Of a DNA stretch of 64,000 bases, positions 50,575 to 62,400 are shown in pieces (position 1 is the stretch's first letter; every line of letters starts with the position of its first letter). A program made the position numbers and the translations under genes. Location of the stretch: NCBI RefSeq assembly GCF_038595055.1, contig NZ_CP152002.1, forward strand, positions 3,454,501 to 3,518,500, given 5' to 3'. The notes beneath the pieces were generated by a model. That model saw nothing but the letters and a program-made list of their open reading frames with translations. It was not told the DNA's origin and searched no databases. This stretch comes from Paenibacillus sp. FSL R7-0345 (GTDB lineage Bacteria > Bacillota > Bacilli > Paenibacillales > Paenibacillaceae).

Positions 50575-52995
50575 GTGACTGCTGTACTGGGCAATGAAAA
50601 ATATAAAATATCTCTAAATAGAAGGGGAGCAGTGGAGTCTCTTATCCTGCAGGATGATCCGTATGGTATGAACTGGGTCATTAATCCGCAATATCTGCAG
50701 CAGGCGGGATATGAGGATGACGAAGATAAGCTGTTCGGTGAGTGGGAGCTGAAGCTGGACGGGAAGACGCTGCACAGCAGCCGTTTTAATCCAGTGATCA
50801 GTCAAGAAGGTTCCGGGCAGGCAAATGTAGAATTTAATACCTCAGGCATTAAGCTTAACATGAATTATACTTTGAAAGAGGATCAGCTGCTCTGGACGGT
50901 CAGGTTAGGTAATGCCTCTGGCGAGCCCGTCACCTTAGAAGGGCTTCATATCTGGTTTTCACTGGCCTATATCATGTTCAGGGATGATAATGTTCTGCGC
51001 AATATGCATGAGTCCTGCGCTGTCTATCCGCACCTGGGCGGAGACTTCGCGAAGTTCGCTGCTGTGCGGCGCAGCAATGAAGGTCCGCATCTCGGAATAT
51101 ACGGTTTGGATGGAAGAACGGTAGCGGCGGGTTCTTATTGCCGTTATAGTAACCGCTTTCTTGAGCAGGTGTCACCTTCTTTGGATGGCCTGCTGTATCA
51201 CCGGCTGTCCCTTGTTGAAGACGGGACCGCCATGAATGGCTCAGCTGCAGCAGACTGGATCTACGGTGATGATTACAAGCAGCTCACTCTCGCTCCGGGA
51301 GAGCAGAAGGAGTGGAAGTATACCTTCCAGCCATTCAATGACATGGAAGATTTCTACCGCCAGGGTGAAATACTTGGACATCCGCACTGGAGCTACACGC
51401 CCGTACTGCCTGCCGGAGGAGCATTTCAGGCGTCACTACATATACCGGCTGGCCTTGCTGCCAAGGAGCTCCGCCTTTACAGTGCACCCGGGAATTCAGA
51501 AGATATTATGCTGGAAGATCTCACAACAGAGCTGCAGCCGATATCTGCCGGTAGTAACGGAACGGGTTATTCGATATCCTTCAGACGCTACGTGCCGGGT
51601 GAGCATAAGCTGGAGCTGGTGCTTGAAGACGGCCGCAGCGATGCTCTGATCTGGAACGTACTGGAGCCGGTAAGCACGCTGCTGGGGAAACGGGCAGAGT
51701 GGATGTGCGCGAACAGCTATGCAGGCGCCAACGCGGCAGAACGTCCCCACGCCTTCCGGCCGCTGTCCAATCAGGGCGAATCCCTGGGGAAGCTTGCCTT
51801 TCTGCTGATGAATAACATGATGACAGAACCGGTACCCGGACAAGTGGCCATTGCTGAAAAAGCTGCTGCTCTGGACATGCGCTTCCATTGGTTCGAGGAT
51901 GGTGATTTCTCACGGCCGCGGGCGTTATATGGAGACTTTTACCGGATATACGACTTTGACTATATCACACACGTATTTTATCTGCTGTCCCAGATGGATG
52001 ATGGGCTGCTGGAGCTGTATTCTGCCCGGACATATCTGCAGTGGGCTGCCGAGGTTATGTGTATGCGGCTCGATCCGGATTCTCATCCCGGCAGCCGCGA
52101 AAAGGACGAATCCCGGTTAAACGGTGTGTTTATTCTTTATATTGAAGAATTGATTTCAGCACTCCAGCGGGCAGGTCTGTCAGCCTGGTATTCTCAGCTG
52201 CAGAAGCTGTGGGAGTCCTTTGGCCGTTCGATGAACATAGGGGTACGGCATTACAGCGGAGCAGTCACGGAGCACTTCTACGATAATGCCGGTTTTGGAC
52301 CGACCTGCCAGGCCTTATGCCGGCTGGGGAATACGGCTGAAGCTGCACGCTACGGCCAGCTGATTCTCGCCAACATCGGCTTCAGCAATGATTACCGGCT
52401 GCAGAATCCTGACCGCTGGTGGGAAGCCCTGTCTCCGATGATCCATTCCCTGTGGGGAGGACTGGTAGCTTCTTCTGCACTGGCAGCTTATGAGCATTTA
52501 CGAGAGCCTGCCTATCTGGAGGCTGCTTACCGCGCTACAATGGCTGTGTTTAACTGTTATGACTGGAATGTGCGGTCAACACCGCGGCGCCTGGCACCCG
52601 GAGAAGCCGCCTCTACCTACAGCGTAGCTGCTCCGAACCTGAATATGCCGGAGCTGTCGCGCAACCGTTTCGGACAGTCGGTATTTGTAGGTGCCAGTGA
52701 TCCGCTGTTCGCTGCCCTGTTTGCAGATGTGTCCGGCGATGATTGGGATATGGGGGAGGAGCTGGCGGCCTATCTGCTTGGCTTTGGAACAACTGCTTAC
52801 CTGTATCGTGACAGCAACGGCAGGCTGAAATGTGTCAACGGATTGATAACGGAGGAGCAGGATGGCCTGTTCATTACAAGCTATGCGGCATATCCTTCCA
52901 GATATATAATGTTAGAGGATAACCTGGAATTCCGTGCGCCTGAAGGCACGCTGCAGCCGAGTATCCGGTTTGTACAGGGACAATTCACTGTTTAG
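50575..52995 (+). CDS. Large cytoplasmic putative glycosidase, family not recognised
   Basis: The 806-residue protein lacks a signal peptide. Residues about 1-370 look like beta-sandwich domains (alternating strands, aromatic-rich LHIWFSLAYIMF). Residues about 400-780 are helical and Trp/Tyr-rich, with HWFEDGDFSRPRALYGDFYRIYDFDYITH and RWWEALSPMIHSLWGGL at spacings expected of an (alpha/alpha)6 barrel. This recalls DUF5695-type or six-hairpin glycosidases, a call from memory of the layout. Candidate acids include Glu/Asp in FEDGDF and the ALSPMIHS region. It starts at GTG 50575 behind GAGGTGA and O2. Its LacI operator and the ABC genes downstream point to breakdown of an imported oligosaccharide. 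Confidence 0.68.
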   Translation: MTAVLGNEKYKISLNRRGAVESLILQDDPYGMNWVINPQYLQQAGYEDDEDKLFGEWELKLDGKTLHSSRFNPVISQEGSGQANVEFNTSGIKLNMNYTLKEDQLLWTVRLGNASGEPVTLEGLHIWFSLAYIMFRDDNVLRNMHESCAVYPHLGGDFAKFAAVRRSNEGPHLGIYGLDGRTVAAGSYCRYSNRFLEQVSPSLDGLLYHRLSLVEDGTAMNGSAAADWIYGDDYKQLTLAPGEQKEWKYTFQPFNDMEDFYRQGEILGHPHWSYTPVLPAGGAFQASLHIPAGLAAKELRLYSAPGNSEDIMLEDLTTELQPISAGSNGTGYSISFRRYVPGEHKLELVLEDGRSDALIWNVLEPVSTLLGKRAEWMCANSYAGANAAERPHAFRPLSNQGESLGKLAFLLMNNMMTEPVPGQVAIAEKAAALDMRFHWFEDGDFSRPRALYGDFYRIYDFDYITHVFYLLSQMDDGLLELYSARTYLQWAAEVMCMRLDPDSHPGSREKDESRLNGVFILYIEELISALQRAGLSAWYSQLQKLWESFGRSMNIGVRHYSGAVTEHFYDNAGFGPTCQALCRLGNTAEAARYGQLILANIGFSNDYRLQNPDRWWEALSPMIHSLWGGLVASSALAAYEHLREPAYLEAAYRATMAVFNCYDWNVRSTPRRLAPGEAASTYSVAAPNLNMPELSRNRFGQSVFVGASDPLFAALFADVSGDDWDMGEELAAYLLGFGTTAYLYRDSNGRLKCVNGLITEEQDGLFITSYAAYPSRYIMLEDNLEFRAPEGTLQPSIRFVQGQFTV

Positions 52996-53017
52996 CCTTC
53001 AGTCCGTCTTGCATAAT

Positions 53018-53050
53018 TGCAGCAGTGCACGTCACTGAGGCTCTGCTGCA
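53018..53050 (+). terminator. Stem-loop between hydrolase and ABC genes
   Basis: TGCAGCAG (53018-53025) pairs with CTGCTGCA (53043-53050). An alternative inner CAGTG/CACTG stem exists. There is no T run immediately after, so it may be a partial terminator. Confidence 0.45.
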
Positions 53051-53066
53051 CAAATCCCGTTTTTAA

Positions 53067-53081
53067 GTTAAACGATTAAAC
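53067..53081. promoter_or_regulatory. LacI operator O3, upstream of the ABC transporter
   Basis: GTTAAACGATTAAA matches TTTAAACGTTTAAA at 12 of 14 positions, 47 bp before the lipoprotein start. Confidence 0.6.
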
Positions 53082-53127
53082 TCGTTTATCTTAAACTATA
53101 TAGCTCTATCAAAAGGAGGAAATGAAG

Positions 53128-54528
53128 ATGAAGGTTGGCAAGCGTACTCTGGTGCTGTCCATGGCAATGACAATGGCGCTTTCTGCGCTGACAGGCTGCA
53201 CAGGAAATTCGGACAACCAGCAGAGCGGCACTAATGCTCCGGCAAACGCCGGAGATAACAAAGAGACTGCTGCAAAGGACGTTACACTGGAGCTGCTGTA
53301 TTGGGGGGATGATGTACAGAAGAAGCTGGTTGAAGCGGCGACAGAGAAATATACAGCCGATACCGGAATCAAGATCAATGCGCAGGTGCTGCCGGCGGAC
53401 GGAACCTTTGATACCTTTATCCAAACCCGGCTGCAATCCGGCGAGCTCCCTGACATCAGTTACATGGGGGAAGGGGATATCCAGAAATATAATGAAATGG
53501 GCATTCTGGCCGATATTTCAGATCTTTTGACGGACGGAAGCATCCCTGAGAAGCTGTCTGCCATAACCATTCATTCTCCTGAACAAAAGGTAATCGGTGT
53601 GGGCCTGTCCAATCAGCTGGAGCTGCTCTTTTACAGCAAGTCCAAGTTCGATGAAGCGGGAATTGCCTATCCGCCAACAAAGGTGGAAGAGGCATGGGAC
53701 TGGGATACTTTTGTAACAAATGCTAAAAAGCTGACCAAGGATTCCAAAGGCAAAACAGCCGCAGAAGAAGGGTTCAATGCTGACCTGACTGAGAATTACG
53801 GGCTGGGCTTCACCGCAGGGCGTGAATTCCATCATTTCTGGGCGGCAAATGCGAACGGCGGCGGAATTGTCTCCCCAGACGGCACGGAGTTCCAGTGGGA
53901 TTCTGCTGAAAGTGCCGAAGGCATCCAGAAGCTGGCTGATCTGGTCAACAAGGACAAGGTTGCATCCCCGTTCACGTATACCTGGAGTACAGGGATCGGT
54001 TCGGCGGTTGATGCCCTCAGCGGCGGATACGCGATGGCTGTCAGCGGCTCCTGGGATTTGGCCAATATTAAGGGGAACGAAGACATCGGTGTTGGCGTTC
54101 TGCCGAAAATGAAGAAAGCGGTAACAATGAACGCCGGTGCTCCGCTTGTCGTATATAACACCTCCAAGAACATTGAAGAAGCCAAAAAGTTCTATGCTTA
54201 TATGGTTAATCCGGAGAACAGCCTTGAGCTGCTGAAAAGCGGGGCATGGCTGCCGAATCAGGCAGACTGGTATACTGATGCCGCACTGGTTGATAAATGG
54301 AGCTCTGAGCTTCCGGTAAGCGCCAAAGAAACCATTCTCAGCTATAGCACTACTAAGGATTCTATCGTACAATGGCCAGCTTATTATGTTCCTGCTTATC
54401 TCAAGATGAATACTGAATACGAGAAATCAATCGACCAGGCGCTGTCCGGCAGTAAAAGCGTAAAGGAAATCTACGATTCTATCATGCCTGTCATCAAGTC
54501 ACTGTGGGAGAGCGGCAAGGTATCCTAG
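53128..54528 (+). CDS. Sugar ABC transporter lipoprotein (family 1 solute-binding)
   Basis: The 466-residue lipoprotein has a signal peptide ending in the lipobox LTGC (Cys24), then a family 1 sugar-binding fold (LELLYWGDD, ADISDLLTDGSIPEKL, GYAMAVSGSWDLANI, NPENSLELLKSGAWLPN). It captures an oligosaccharide at the cell surface for the two permeases that follow. ATG 53128 has AGGAGG at 8 nt. The ATG at 53122 is too close. No ATPase gene is in the cluster, so it must share a general MsmX/UgpC-type ATPase encoded elsewhere. Confidence 0.9.
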   Translation: MKVGKRTLVLSMAMTMALSALTGCTGNSDNQQSGTNAPANAGDNKETAAKDVTLELLYWGDDVQKKLVEAATEKYTADTGIKINAQVLPADGTFDTFIQTRLQSGELPDISYMGEGDIQKYNEMGILADISDLLTDGSIPEKLSAITIHSPEQKVIGVGLSNQLELLFYSKSKFDEAGIAYPPTKVEEAWDWDTFVTNAKKLTKDSKGKTAAEEGFNADLTENYGLGFTAGREFHHFWAANANGGGIVSPDGTEFQWDSAESAEGIQKLADLVNKDKVASPFTYTWSTGIGSAVDALSGGYAMAVSGSWDLANIKGNEDIGVGVLPKMKKAVTMNAGAPLVVYNTSKNIEEAKKFYAYMVNPENSLELLKSGAWLPNQADWYTDAALVDKWSSELPVSAKETILSYSTTKDSIVQWPAYYVPAYLKMNTEYEKSIDQALSGSKSVKEIYDSIMPVIKSLWESGKVS

Positions 54529-54567
54529 CACTTATTAATCGCTTTATGTGAAAAGAGGGCTGTACAG

Positions 54568-55545
54568 ATGAACCCAGAAAGCAAAACCAGTCCGGCACCC
54601 GTCCCTGTTCCAAAACAGGCCAAAGGTGCCATCAAGGAAGCCGTTGCCGGTTATTTGTTCGCTGCGCCTGCCATCATCGGTTTTCTCGTATTGACCTTGT
54701 ACCCGATGCTGGCCAGCTTCATTTACAGTTTTCATAAAATTACGATTATGAGCGGTAGTCAGATCATGGAATGGATCGGGCTGGATAACTACATCTATAT
54801 CTTCAGCAACCCCAGCTCCGAGTTTAAAAAATCGATAACGGTTACCCTCGTTTACGCTTTTGTGAATGTGGTGCTCGTTATTGTATTTTGCCTGATCGTT
54901 GCGCTGCTGCTGAACCGCAGGTTCATTGGCAGAAATATGCTGCGGGCGGTTTTCTTCCTGCCTTCCGTGGTCCCGATGCTGGCGACAACCATTGTCTGGC
55001 AGATGCTGCTGCAAAATCAGGCCAAAGGCGGACTTGTCAACTGGATTTTGCTGCAGCTGGGGATCGCGCCCATTGAGTTTCTGACAGACCCGGTCCAGAT
55101 TTTTAGTACCTTGTTCATTATGAGCCTGTGGACGTGCGGCGGGACCATCGTGGTCTTCATCGCCACTCTGCAGGATGTTCCCGGCGAGCTGCTGGAGGCG
55201 ATCGAAATGGACGGAGGCAATGCCTGGCATAAATTCCTGAAGGTCACTTATCCGACAATCAAGCCGGTGCTGTTCTTCCAGCTAATTATGTGTATGATGA
55301 CCTCCATTCAGATTTATACCCAGAGTGTTGTGCTGTCCAGAAACGGAGCCCCTGACCGGATGACCTACTTCATTAATGTCATGATCTATGACCATTCCTT
55401 TGTGCAGGTCGGCATGCGCGGTCTTGCCTCCGCCGAAGCGTGGATCGTCTTCCTGATTACGCTGGTCATTACCATTGTACTGTTCTACTTCCAGGGTGCC
55501 CTGAAGCGGGACGATTCCATGGGGAAAAGGAGGAAGGTGAGATAA
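54568..55545 (+). CDS. Sugar ABC transporter permease (MalF type)
   Basis: A 325-residue membrane protein with six main helices. The EAA-loop for ATPase contact is PGELLEAIEMDGGNAWHKFLKVTYPTIKP, near 205-233. It pairs with the next gene to form the channel for the substrate bound by the upstream lipoprotein. AAGAGGG precedes ATG 54568. Its TAA overlaps the next ATG by one base. Confidence 0.9.
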   Translation: MNPESKTSPAPVPVPKQAKGAIKEAVAGYLFAAPAIIGFLVLTLYPMLASFIYSFHKITIMSGSQIMEWIGLDNYIYIFSNPSSEFKKSITVTLVYAFVNVVLVIVFCLIVALLLNRRFIGRNMLRAVFFLPSVVPMLATTIVWQMLLQNQAKGGLVNWILLQLGIAPIEFLTDPVQIFSTLFIMSLWTCGGTIVVFIATLQDVPGELLEAIEMDGGNAWHKFLKVTYPTIKPVLFFQLIMCMMTSIQIYTQSVVLSRNGAPDRMTYFINVMIYDHSFVQVGMRGLASAEAWIVFLITLVITIVLFYFQGALKRDDSMGKRRKVR

Positions 55546-56423
55546 TGACAACTGCCACAGCCTTGAAATATTCCAGCATCAAGCGGGCCAAAAGCAAAAG
55601 CAAAGCCATTCACCTGGCTTTAATAGCGCTCTCCTGCCTGCTTGCCGTAGTCTTCGCATTTCCGCTATATTGGCTGCTTCGCGGTGCTTTTGTCAGCCAT
55701 ACAGAGATTCTGGCCCGTCCGCCGGTCTTTTTCCCGAAGGAGCCGGGATTCGAAAACTTCCGGCTGGGGCTGGAACGGATTCAATTCCTGCGCCAGCTCT
55801 GGAACTCGGTATCCATTGTAGTTCCTTACGTCATCGGTACTGTGCTGACAACCAGCTTTGCCGGTTATGCGTTTGCCAAGCTGAGATTTCCGCTGCGCGG
55901 AATGTGGTTCGTGCTGGTCATCAGCAGCATGATGCTGCCGAGCGCCGTTACACTGCTGCCGCAGTTTTCGCTCTACACCTCGCTTGGACTGGCTGGTAAG
56001 CCTGCACTGATCATCCCTGCTTTTTTCTGTGCCGGCGGGAACGCATATTTCGTATTTCTGCTGCGGCAATTTTTCATGACGATCCCTGTAGAATTAAGCG
56101 AAGCGGCCAAAATCGACGGAGCCGGCCATTTCCGCATCTACTCCAGAATTATGCTTCCGCTAATCCGCCCGGCGATGATCGTGGTTGCTTTGTTCAGCTT
56201 CATCAACTGCTGGAATGAGTTTTTCTACACGATGATTTACCTGAAGACAGAGGCTGATTATACGCTGCCGATGGGTCTTTATATCGTTAACGGCATGCGG
56301 ATTCCGAACTATGAGCAGGTCATGGCCCTTGCACTGGTCGTCACCGCTCCCTGCCTGGTGTTTTTCCTGATCGGCAACAAATATTTTGTAGAAGGCATTA
56401 CGTTGACAGGAATTAAAGGTTAG
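55545..56423 (+). CDS. Sugar ABC transporter permease (MalG type)
   Basis: This 292-residue permease has six helices and the EAA motif VELSEAAKIDGAGHFRIYSRIMLPLIRP near 183-210. It is the second half of the oligosaccharide channel. I chose ATG 55545, overlapping the previous TAA (TAATG) with GGAAGGTGA upstream. In-frame sequence back to 55440 lies inside the previous gene. It is 18 bp before the giant hydrolase gene, so export enzyme and importer are co-transcribed. Confidence 0.9.
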   Translation: MTTATALKYSSIKRAKSKSKAIHLALIALSCLLAVVFAFPLYWLLRGAFVSHTEILARPPVFFPKEPGFENFRLGLERIQFLRQLWNSVSIVVPYVIGTVLTTSFAGYAFAKLRFPLRGMWFVLVISSMMLPSAVTLLPQFSLYTSLGLAGKPALIIPAFFCAGGNAYFVFLLRQFFMTIPVELSEAAKIDGAGHFRIYSRIMLPLIRPAMIVVALFSFINCWNEFFYTMIYLKTEADYTLPMGLYIVNGMRIPNYEQVMALALVVTAPCLVFFLIGNKYFVEGITLTGIKG

Positions 56424-56441
56424 AGAGGAGACTAAGCAACT

Positions 56442-59400
56442 ATGGCAAAGAAGAAAAAGTGGTCCCGCAAAATGTGGGTGGCAGCCTTATGTACAGCTGT
56501 TACTCTGAACGCGGGGATTGTCCCGGCATCGGCAAACTATACAACGGATTTTGTGCATGAAGGGGTAGGGACGGATTACGGTGAGGCGCAGTGGAAGCCG
56601 GGCAACCAGATCACAGCACAGCCGGTAGATTTTAGTCAGGAGACAATCGGGCAGATGATGCAGGCGATTGAGGATTTTGATTTTGCCAAGTTTGCGCAGG
56701 ACAACAGTGATCTTCCGTGGATCGATTCATTACTCGTCAACACCGGCGTAATTCCTGATGATGCAGGGGACGAAGGTGGAGCGAACACGCTTTACAGCCG
56801 CGGCAGTGCGTTATATATGAAGACTCAGGATAACTCGAAGCTAGGTTTCGTCGGGACAGTACATTATGCGGACACACTGAACAAAGACACCATGTACAGC
56901 ATTTCACTCTCAACAGGCGGGCTAACCGAGGACAAAAGCAAGCGCAAAAATTATCCCAGCCACGGCGATCAGACCTACAGCAGCGGCGGGCTGGAGATTA
57001 ACCAGCGTAAGTTCATATCCGCGTACAACAGTGCCGTTACACTTCTGAAGCTGACCAATAAGGGCAGCCAGCCGGTTACGGTCAAGATGACCGTAAAGTC
57101 CCCTTTTGTCACCAAGGCTGAAGGCAATGAATTAATCGGCAACCGGGTTGCTGCTCCTTTAATGGTTGGACGAGCCGGTGAGCAGTATGTGGAAGCCATG
57201 TCTTATGTCGATGTGCATCTCAGCGGGGACGGCATGAGCGCAGCTGGCAGCAAGCTGGTCAAAGAAATTACCGTTCCGGCCGGCGGCTCGGTGGATGAGA
57301 AGGTGGTAATGGGCTGGCTGGCCGAAGAGATTCCCGCCTCCAAAACTCAGTATGCATCGTTTAAGGAAGCCGGTAATGAGCAGGCTTTTGCCGATCAGGT
57401 TACACAGTACAATGAGTGGTGGGCGGAGAATATTCCTTATATCGACGTGCCTGATGAAAATGTGAAAAAGGTGCTCTACTACCGCTGGTGGTGTAACCGC
57501 TTTAATCTGCTCGAGGCCAATATTCCGGGGAATGACTGGCAGTTTCCGATGAACATGGAAGGCGTGCTTGGCTATAACAACGGCATCACAGTCAGCGTCC
57601 CCTGGGCGATGCAGGATCTGAAGTGGCTGCGTGATCCGTCCTATGCTTATGGTACCTGGCTGGCACAGGGCGAATATTCCGAGAATGCCAACTATAAGAA
57701 TAACCCCGGGCGGCCTAACATCTGGACCTGGGATATGATGCAAAATTCGTCGCAGGTCGGCTGGGAGGCTTACAAAATCTACGGCGGCGGCGATAAGGTG
57801 CTGAAGAAGTTTGCTGATTTTTCGGCAAATGATGTGACCGGCACGCTGGCCCATTTTAAAGGCAATGATCCGAATCTGGTCTATTACAACCACGGCCCGA
57901 TAACCGGCAATGACGGAGATACCGTCTCTATGCACTGGAAAGGCGGTGGCAATTATGCCCGTCTGGACGGATCAGCTACTGCCTATGCCAATGCTGTGGC
58001 CGCACAGCAGATGTACGAGCAGCTTGGTGATACCGTGAAGGCTGCACAGATGAAGGAGATTGCCGGTAAAATCCAGCAGGCCGTGCTAACGGGTATGTGG
58101 TATGACGAGAGTGATTTTGACGGTGACGGTGTGGCCGATACGAACGGGGCGGGAAGCTTTTTGCACAAGAAGGTTGAAGGCAGCAAGGATGTGTTTAACC
58201 CGTGGCGTGACAATAATATGTTCGTCTTTAACTTCGGTGTTGTGCCGAAAGCAGGTGAGAGCGGCTATGATCCCAAATATCTGACCCAGCTCTACGATTA
58301 TGCCGATCCTGATTACTATCCGATCTTCCCGTTCTTCACGGCTGACCAGAACAGCATTATGAAGCGTGTAGAAGCATTCAAAAACGGGGAGACCAGCGCC
58401 TTCGGCACAGACCAGTTCGCCTGGTGCAACTTCGGCAATTATATCAATACTGTCCGCGCGTCCCTGCGCTATTATCCGGTCAATAACATTGACAGCAGCA
58501 CTTATAAAACATTGTTTGACTGGGGCGCATGGCTGCATACCGTTGAGCCGGGCAATACAGATCATCTGGATTCCAATGAGTTTTTCTGGCTGGAGGATTA
58601 TTTCTTCGGCACACCTTGGACCAAGGACAACCCGCCTAACCCGAGCGGCAAAATGGTGCGTGCCTGGATTCACCACGATACGCTGGGCATGATGAATTAC
58701 ACGGTTCTGGAGGATATGGCTGGACTGCAGCCGAGAACAGACGATATTATCGAGCTGTGGCCGATCAATGTGGATTATGACCATTTTGCCGTAGACAATG
58801 TACGCTACCATGATGCGGACCTGACGGTGGTCTGGCAGGACCCGGCTAAATACAGCGACAGCAACCCGTATTACGCAGGTATTCCGGCCGGTTACTCCCT
58901 GTTCATTAACGGTGAACGCGTGCTGACCACCAACGAAATGTCTCATATCCTGTTTGATACAGCTACGGGCAAAGTAACCAAACCAACAGGAGATGTTGCA
59001 GGTGCTGTAGGGGATAACACGAATACACAGGTTCTTTTTGAAAAAGGCAGTGCAGTCACGCTGGCCTCGGCTGACGAGACAACACTCGCCGGTAATGATA
59101 AAGCGGTGGACATGTTCAACAAAGCAGGTGTTGACGTTGTTCATAACGGCGCGAACCTTGCGCTTGCAGCAGACACGAAGATTGAAGCAAGTTATATCAG
59201 AAGCGGTTCAGATGTGAAAAAGCTCGCTGACGGCTCGACCATTGCTTCCATCACGCATACTTCAAATACGGCGTTGTTCGGCAGCTCACCTAACCCGTCG
59301 GACTCCGTAACCTTTGATCTGGGAAGCAGCAAGACAGTGGATAATGTAAAAGTTTACTTCTACAATGACCGCCGTCCAAAGGGTTACAGTGCTCCGCAAA

Positions 59401-62400
59401 CATTCGGTGTCGAGTATCTGGATAGGGATGGTACGACGTGGAGACCCGTAGAGGGACAGTTCCGGTATCCGGATTATGTTGCCGACAACTACAACAATGT
59501 AGAATTTACAGCAGTGGAAACAACCGCACTCCGTGTAAGCTTCACCCATGCTTCCGGTTACTCAACCGGAATTAAAGAAATTCAGATTTACAACAATAAT
59601 CTGACTGTAACACCTGCTGCAAACCGTGCTCCGAAGGTTATTCTGGAGACACCGGTGAAGGTAGAGCAGGATGCACCGCTGACGCTTGTACCTGTTATAC
59701 AGGATGACGGCATGCCAAACGGCAAGCTCACTTATGAGTGGAAGCTGATTTCAGGTGATGGCGTAGTTGAAGCGCCGGTGCTGGACCAGGCAGTCCTGAA
59801 GGCAAAATTCAAGGCAACCGGGGAATACAAATATGAGCTCACTGTGAATGACGGGGAACTGGCGACTACTGTCGAAGTGCCGGTCACCGTATTTGTGGCA
59901 ACAGCGGATCTTTCAGCGATGATCTCGCAATTTGCGTCCAAAAATACACCGCTTGGTCCGCTTGTACGCAATCAGGATGATTATACGCCTGAATCCTGGC
60001 AACAGCTGCAGACAGTGCTGACTGATGCTAAAACGCTACTTGCTTCTGCAGAGTACAGCCTGCAGGAAATCCAGGACATGACAGGCCGGCTGCGGACAGC
60101 TATTAACAATCTGCGTTATCGAAATGCTGCGCTGCTGGCTGTGCCAAGCGCATCCTATACTTCCGCCTGGGAGTCGGTTTATGCCATTAATGACGGATTT
60201 ATTCCTCGCAACTCCAATAATCTGAATGACAAGTCTATCGAAACCCAGTACGGAAACTGGGGCGGACCGGGTAACAGCCACTGGGTTCAGTACACCTGGC
60301 AGCGTCCGGTTACCCTGTCAGGAAGCTCACTGTACTTCTTCGATGACGGAGGCGGTGTAATGGTACCGTCCGACTACCGCTTCGAATTTTGGGACAGCGC
60401 TGCGGGCGAATTCGTGCCCGTCAGCGGTCTGAGTGAGAAGAAAATGGCTAAAAATGCATTCAACGAAGTGACGTTTAATGAGATCACAACCGACAGACTG
60501 CGGCTGACCATGGATAAGCAAGGTGGCTCATTTACAGGGCTTAAGGAGTGGCGGGCGATTTCTTCCAAAGCAGGCGGAGAGGAGCCGCTGCCGGCCGATC
60601 ATGGAGCCATCACAGCTGTTGATCCAGTCTCTGTCAGCACCACAGTGAACGTTATGCCGGTTCTGCCAGGCAAAGTGACTGTAACTTATGCAGACAACAC
60701 TAAAGGGCAGGCGGATGTTGTCTGGGATGAAATCCCGGAGAACAAGCTGACGATTGCGACGGATTTTGTAATCTTTGGCAAGATTGAGGGCAGCGATGTG
60801 CGGGCAAGCTGCCGGATCTATGTCAAATACGATAAGTCACGCCTGAAGACTGCAATCGATACAGCCGCCGATCCGGCGGTAAATGAAGAGCATTACGACG
60901 GGACTGAAGCGCAGTGGGAGGCTCTGGCAGCTGCTCTTACAGCGGCCCAAGCCGTTTACGGTAATGATGCTTCGACTGAAGGGGATATTGATACCGCATA
61001 CAAAGCGCTTAAGAATGCATTTGAAGCTCTGACACCTGTAGCTGATCACGGTGCAACTATCACCGGCATTACGATTCCAGGAGGAACGCTGGATCAGGTG
61101 GCCAAAGAAATTGTTGTGCCTGAAACAACAACCATTGATCAGCTGAAAGAGGGATTAACCGTACGGGCAGGAGTTACCTATGCGGTCTATGAAAGCGATC
61201 TGCTCACTCTGGCAACTGAATTGAAAACAGGCTATAAGGTAAAAGTAACGGGCACAGATCAGGTAACGACATCAACCTATACGCTGGCGTTGACTACCGT
61301 TCAGGCTCCGGTTAATACCTTTAAGCTCGAAGAGCAGCTGGCCACGGCAAAAGCATTGAAGCAGGAGCTGTATACCGAAGCCAGCTGGAAGCCGCTTGCA
61401 GCAGCTGTCAGCCATGCCGCAGAGCTGCTGGAGAGCGGGACTTCCCGGCAGACGGAGATTGATGAGGCTTTGGATAGACTAAAGGCAGCTGTTGAGGGAT
61501 TGCAGCTGGTACCTTCAGCAACACCAACACCGTCGCCAACACCGTCGCCAACACTGTCGCCAACACCAACATCTACACCGGTTGTAGCTATTCCGGGTGG
61601 CACTGGTGCTAGCACTTCCAGTCCTACACCTTCGCCGAGTTCGGCTCCGGCGGTGAATAAGGGGACTATCCTGCTGCAGCCTTCGGCAGCGGCGGATGGA
61701 AAGATTGCCGTGAAGGTGGCGGCAAATGAGATCGAAGCGGCTGCGAACGAGCTTACAGACGGTACGCTGACTGTTAAAGTGACTCCGGGCACAGCTGCTA
61801 ATCAAGTTGCTGTGGAGCTTCCTATAAAGACACTGGCAGCTGCTGCAACAATTAGCACTGTGAAGCTGGACACCGGCAGCGGTGTAGTCATACTCCCGCA
61901 GAGCTTCTGGAAATCCTCCGCAGGCAGCAGTCTCACGCTGCTGGTACAAACCGGAGACAGCGCCGGGTCTACTATGAATGGAGCGGGGACACGCAGCACG
62001 TTTACGCTGAGTATTGACGGTTCAGTGATTCCGGCAGAGAGAATGCTGACCCAAGGCATCCGCCTGGTCCTGCCATATGCGCTGCAAGCCGGTGATAAGG
62101 CTCATCAGGTAGTGGCTTACAGCTTGCTCGAAGACGGAACAACCAGAACGGTTGCCGGCGGCAAATACAATGCGGCTTCGGGACTTCTGGAATTCAGCAT
62201 GAAGCATAATGGAACTTATATGGTTCGCGGCGCAAATATCGGATTTACTGATTTAACGAATGTTGTCTGGGCTGCAGAGGGCATTGAAGCGCTGGCAGCG
62301 AGAGGGGCTATCAGCGGTACGGCTGAAGGTACCTTTAAGCCTGGAGCCAATGTGACACGCGGTGAGTTTATCAAGATTCTGATGAACGCGTTTGATCTTC

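Noticed and set aside
58086..59144. Long minus-strand frame inside the giant hydrolase gene
   Set aside because: It lies wholly within a well-supported plus-strand gene, has no ribosome binding site, and its translation shows no domain pattern.
61517..61570. CRISPR-like short repeats
   Set aside because: The 12-bp units are in frame inside the SLH protein and encode a TPSP linker, with no spacers.
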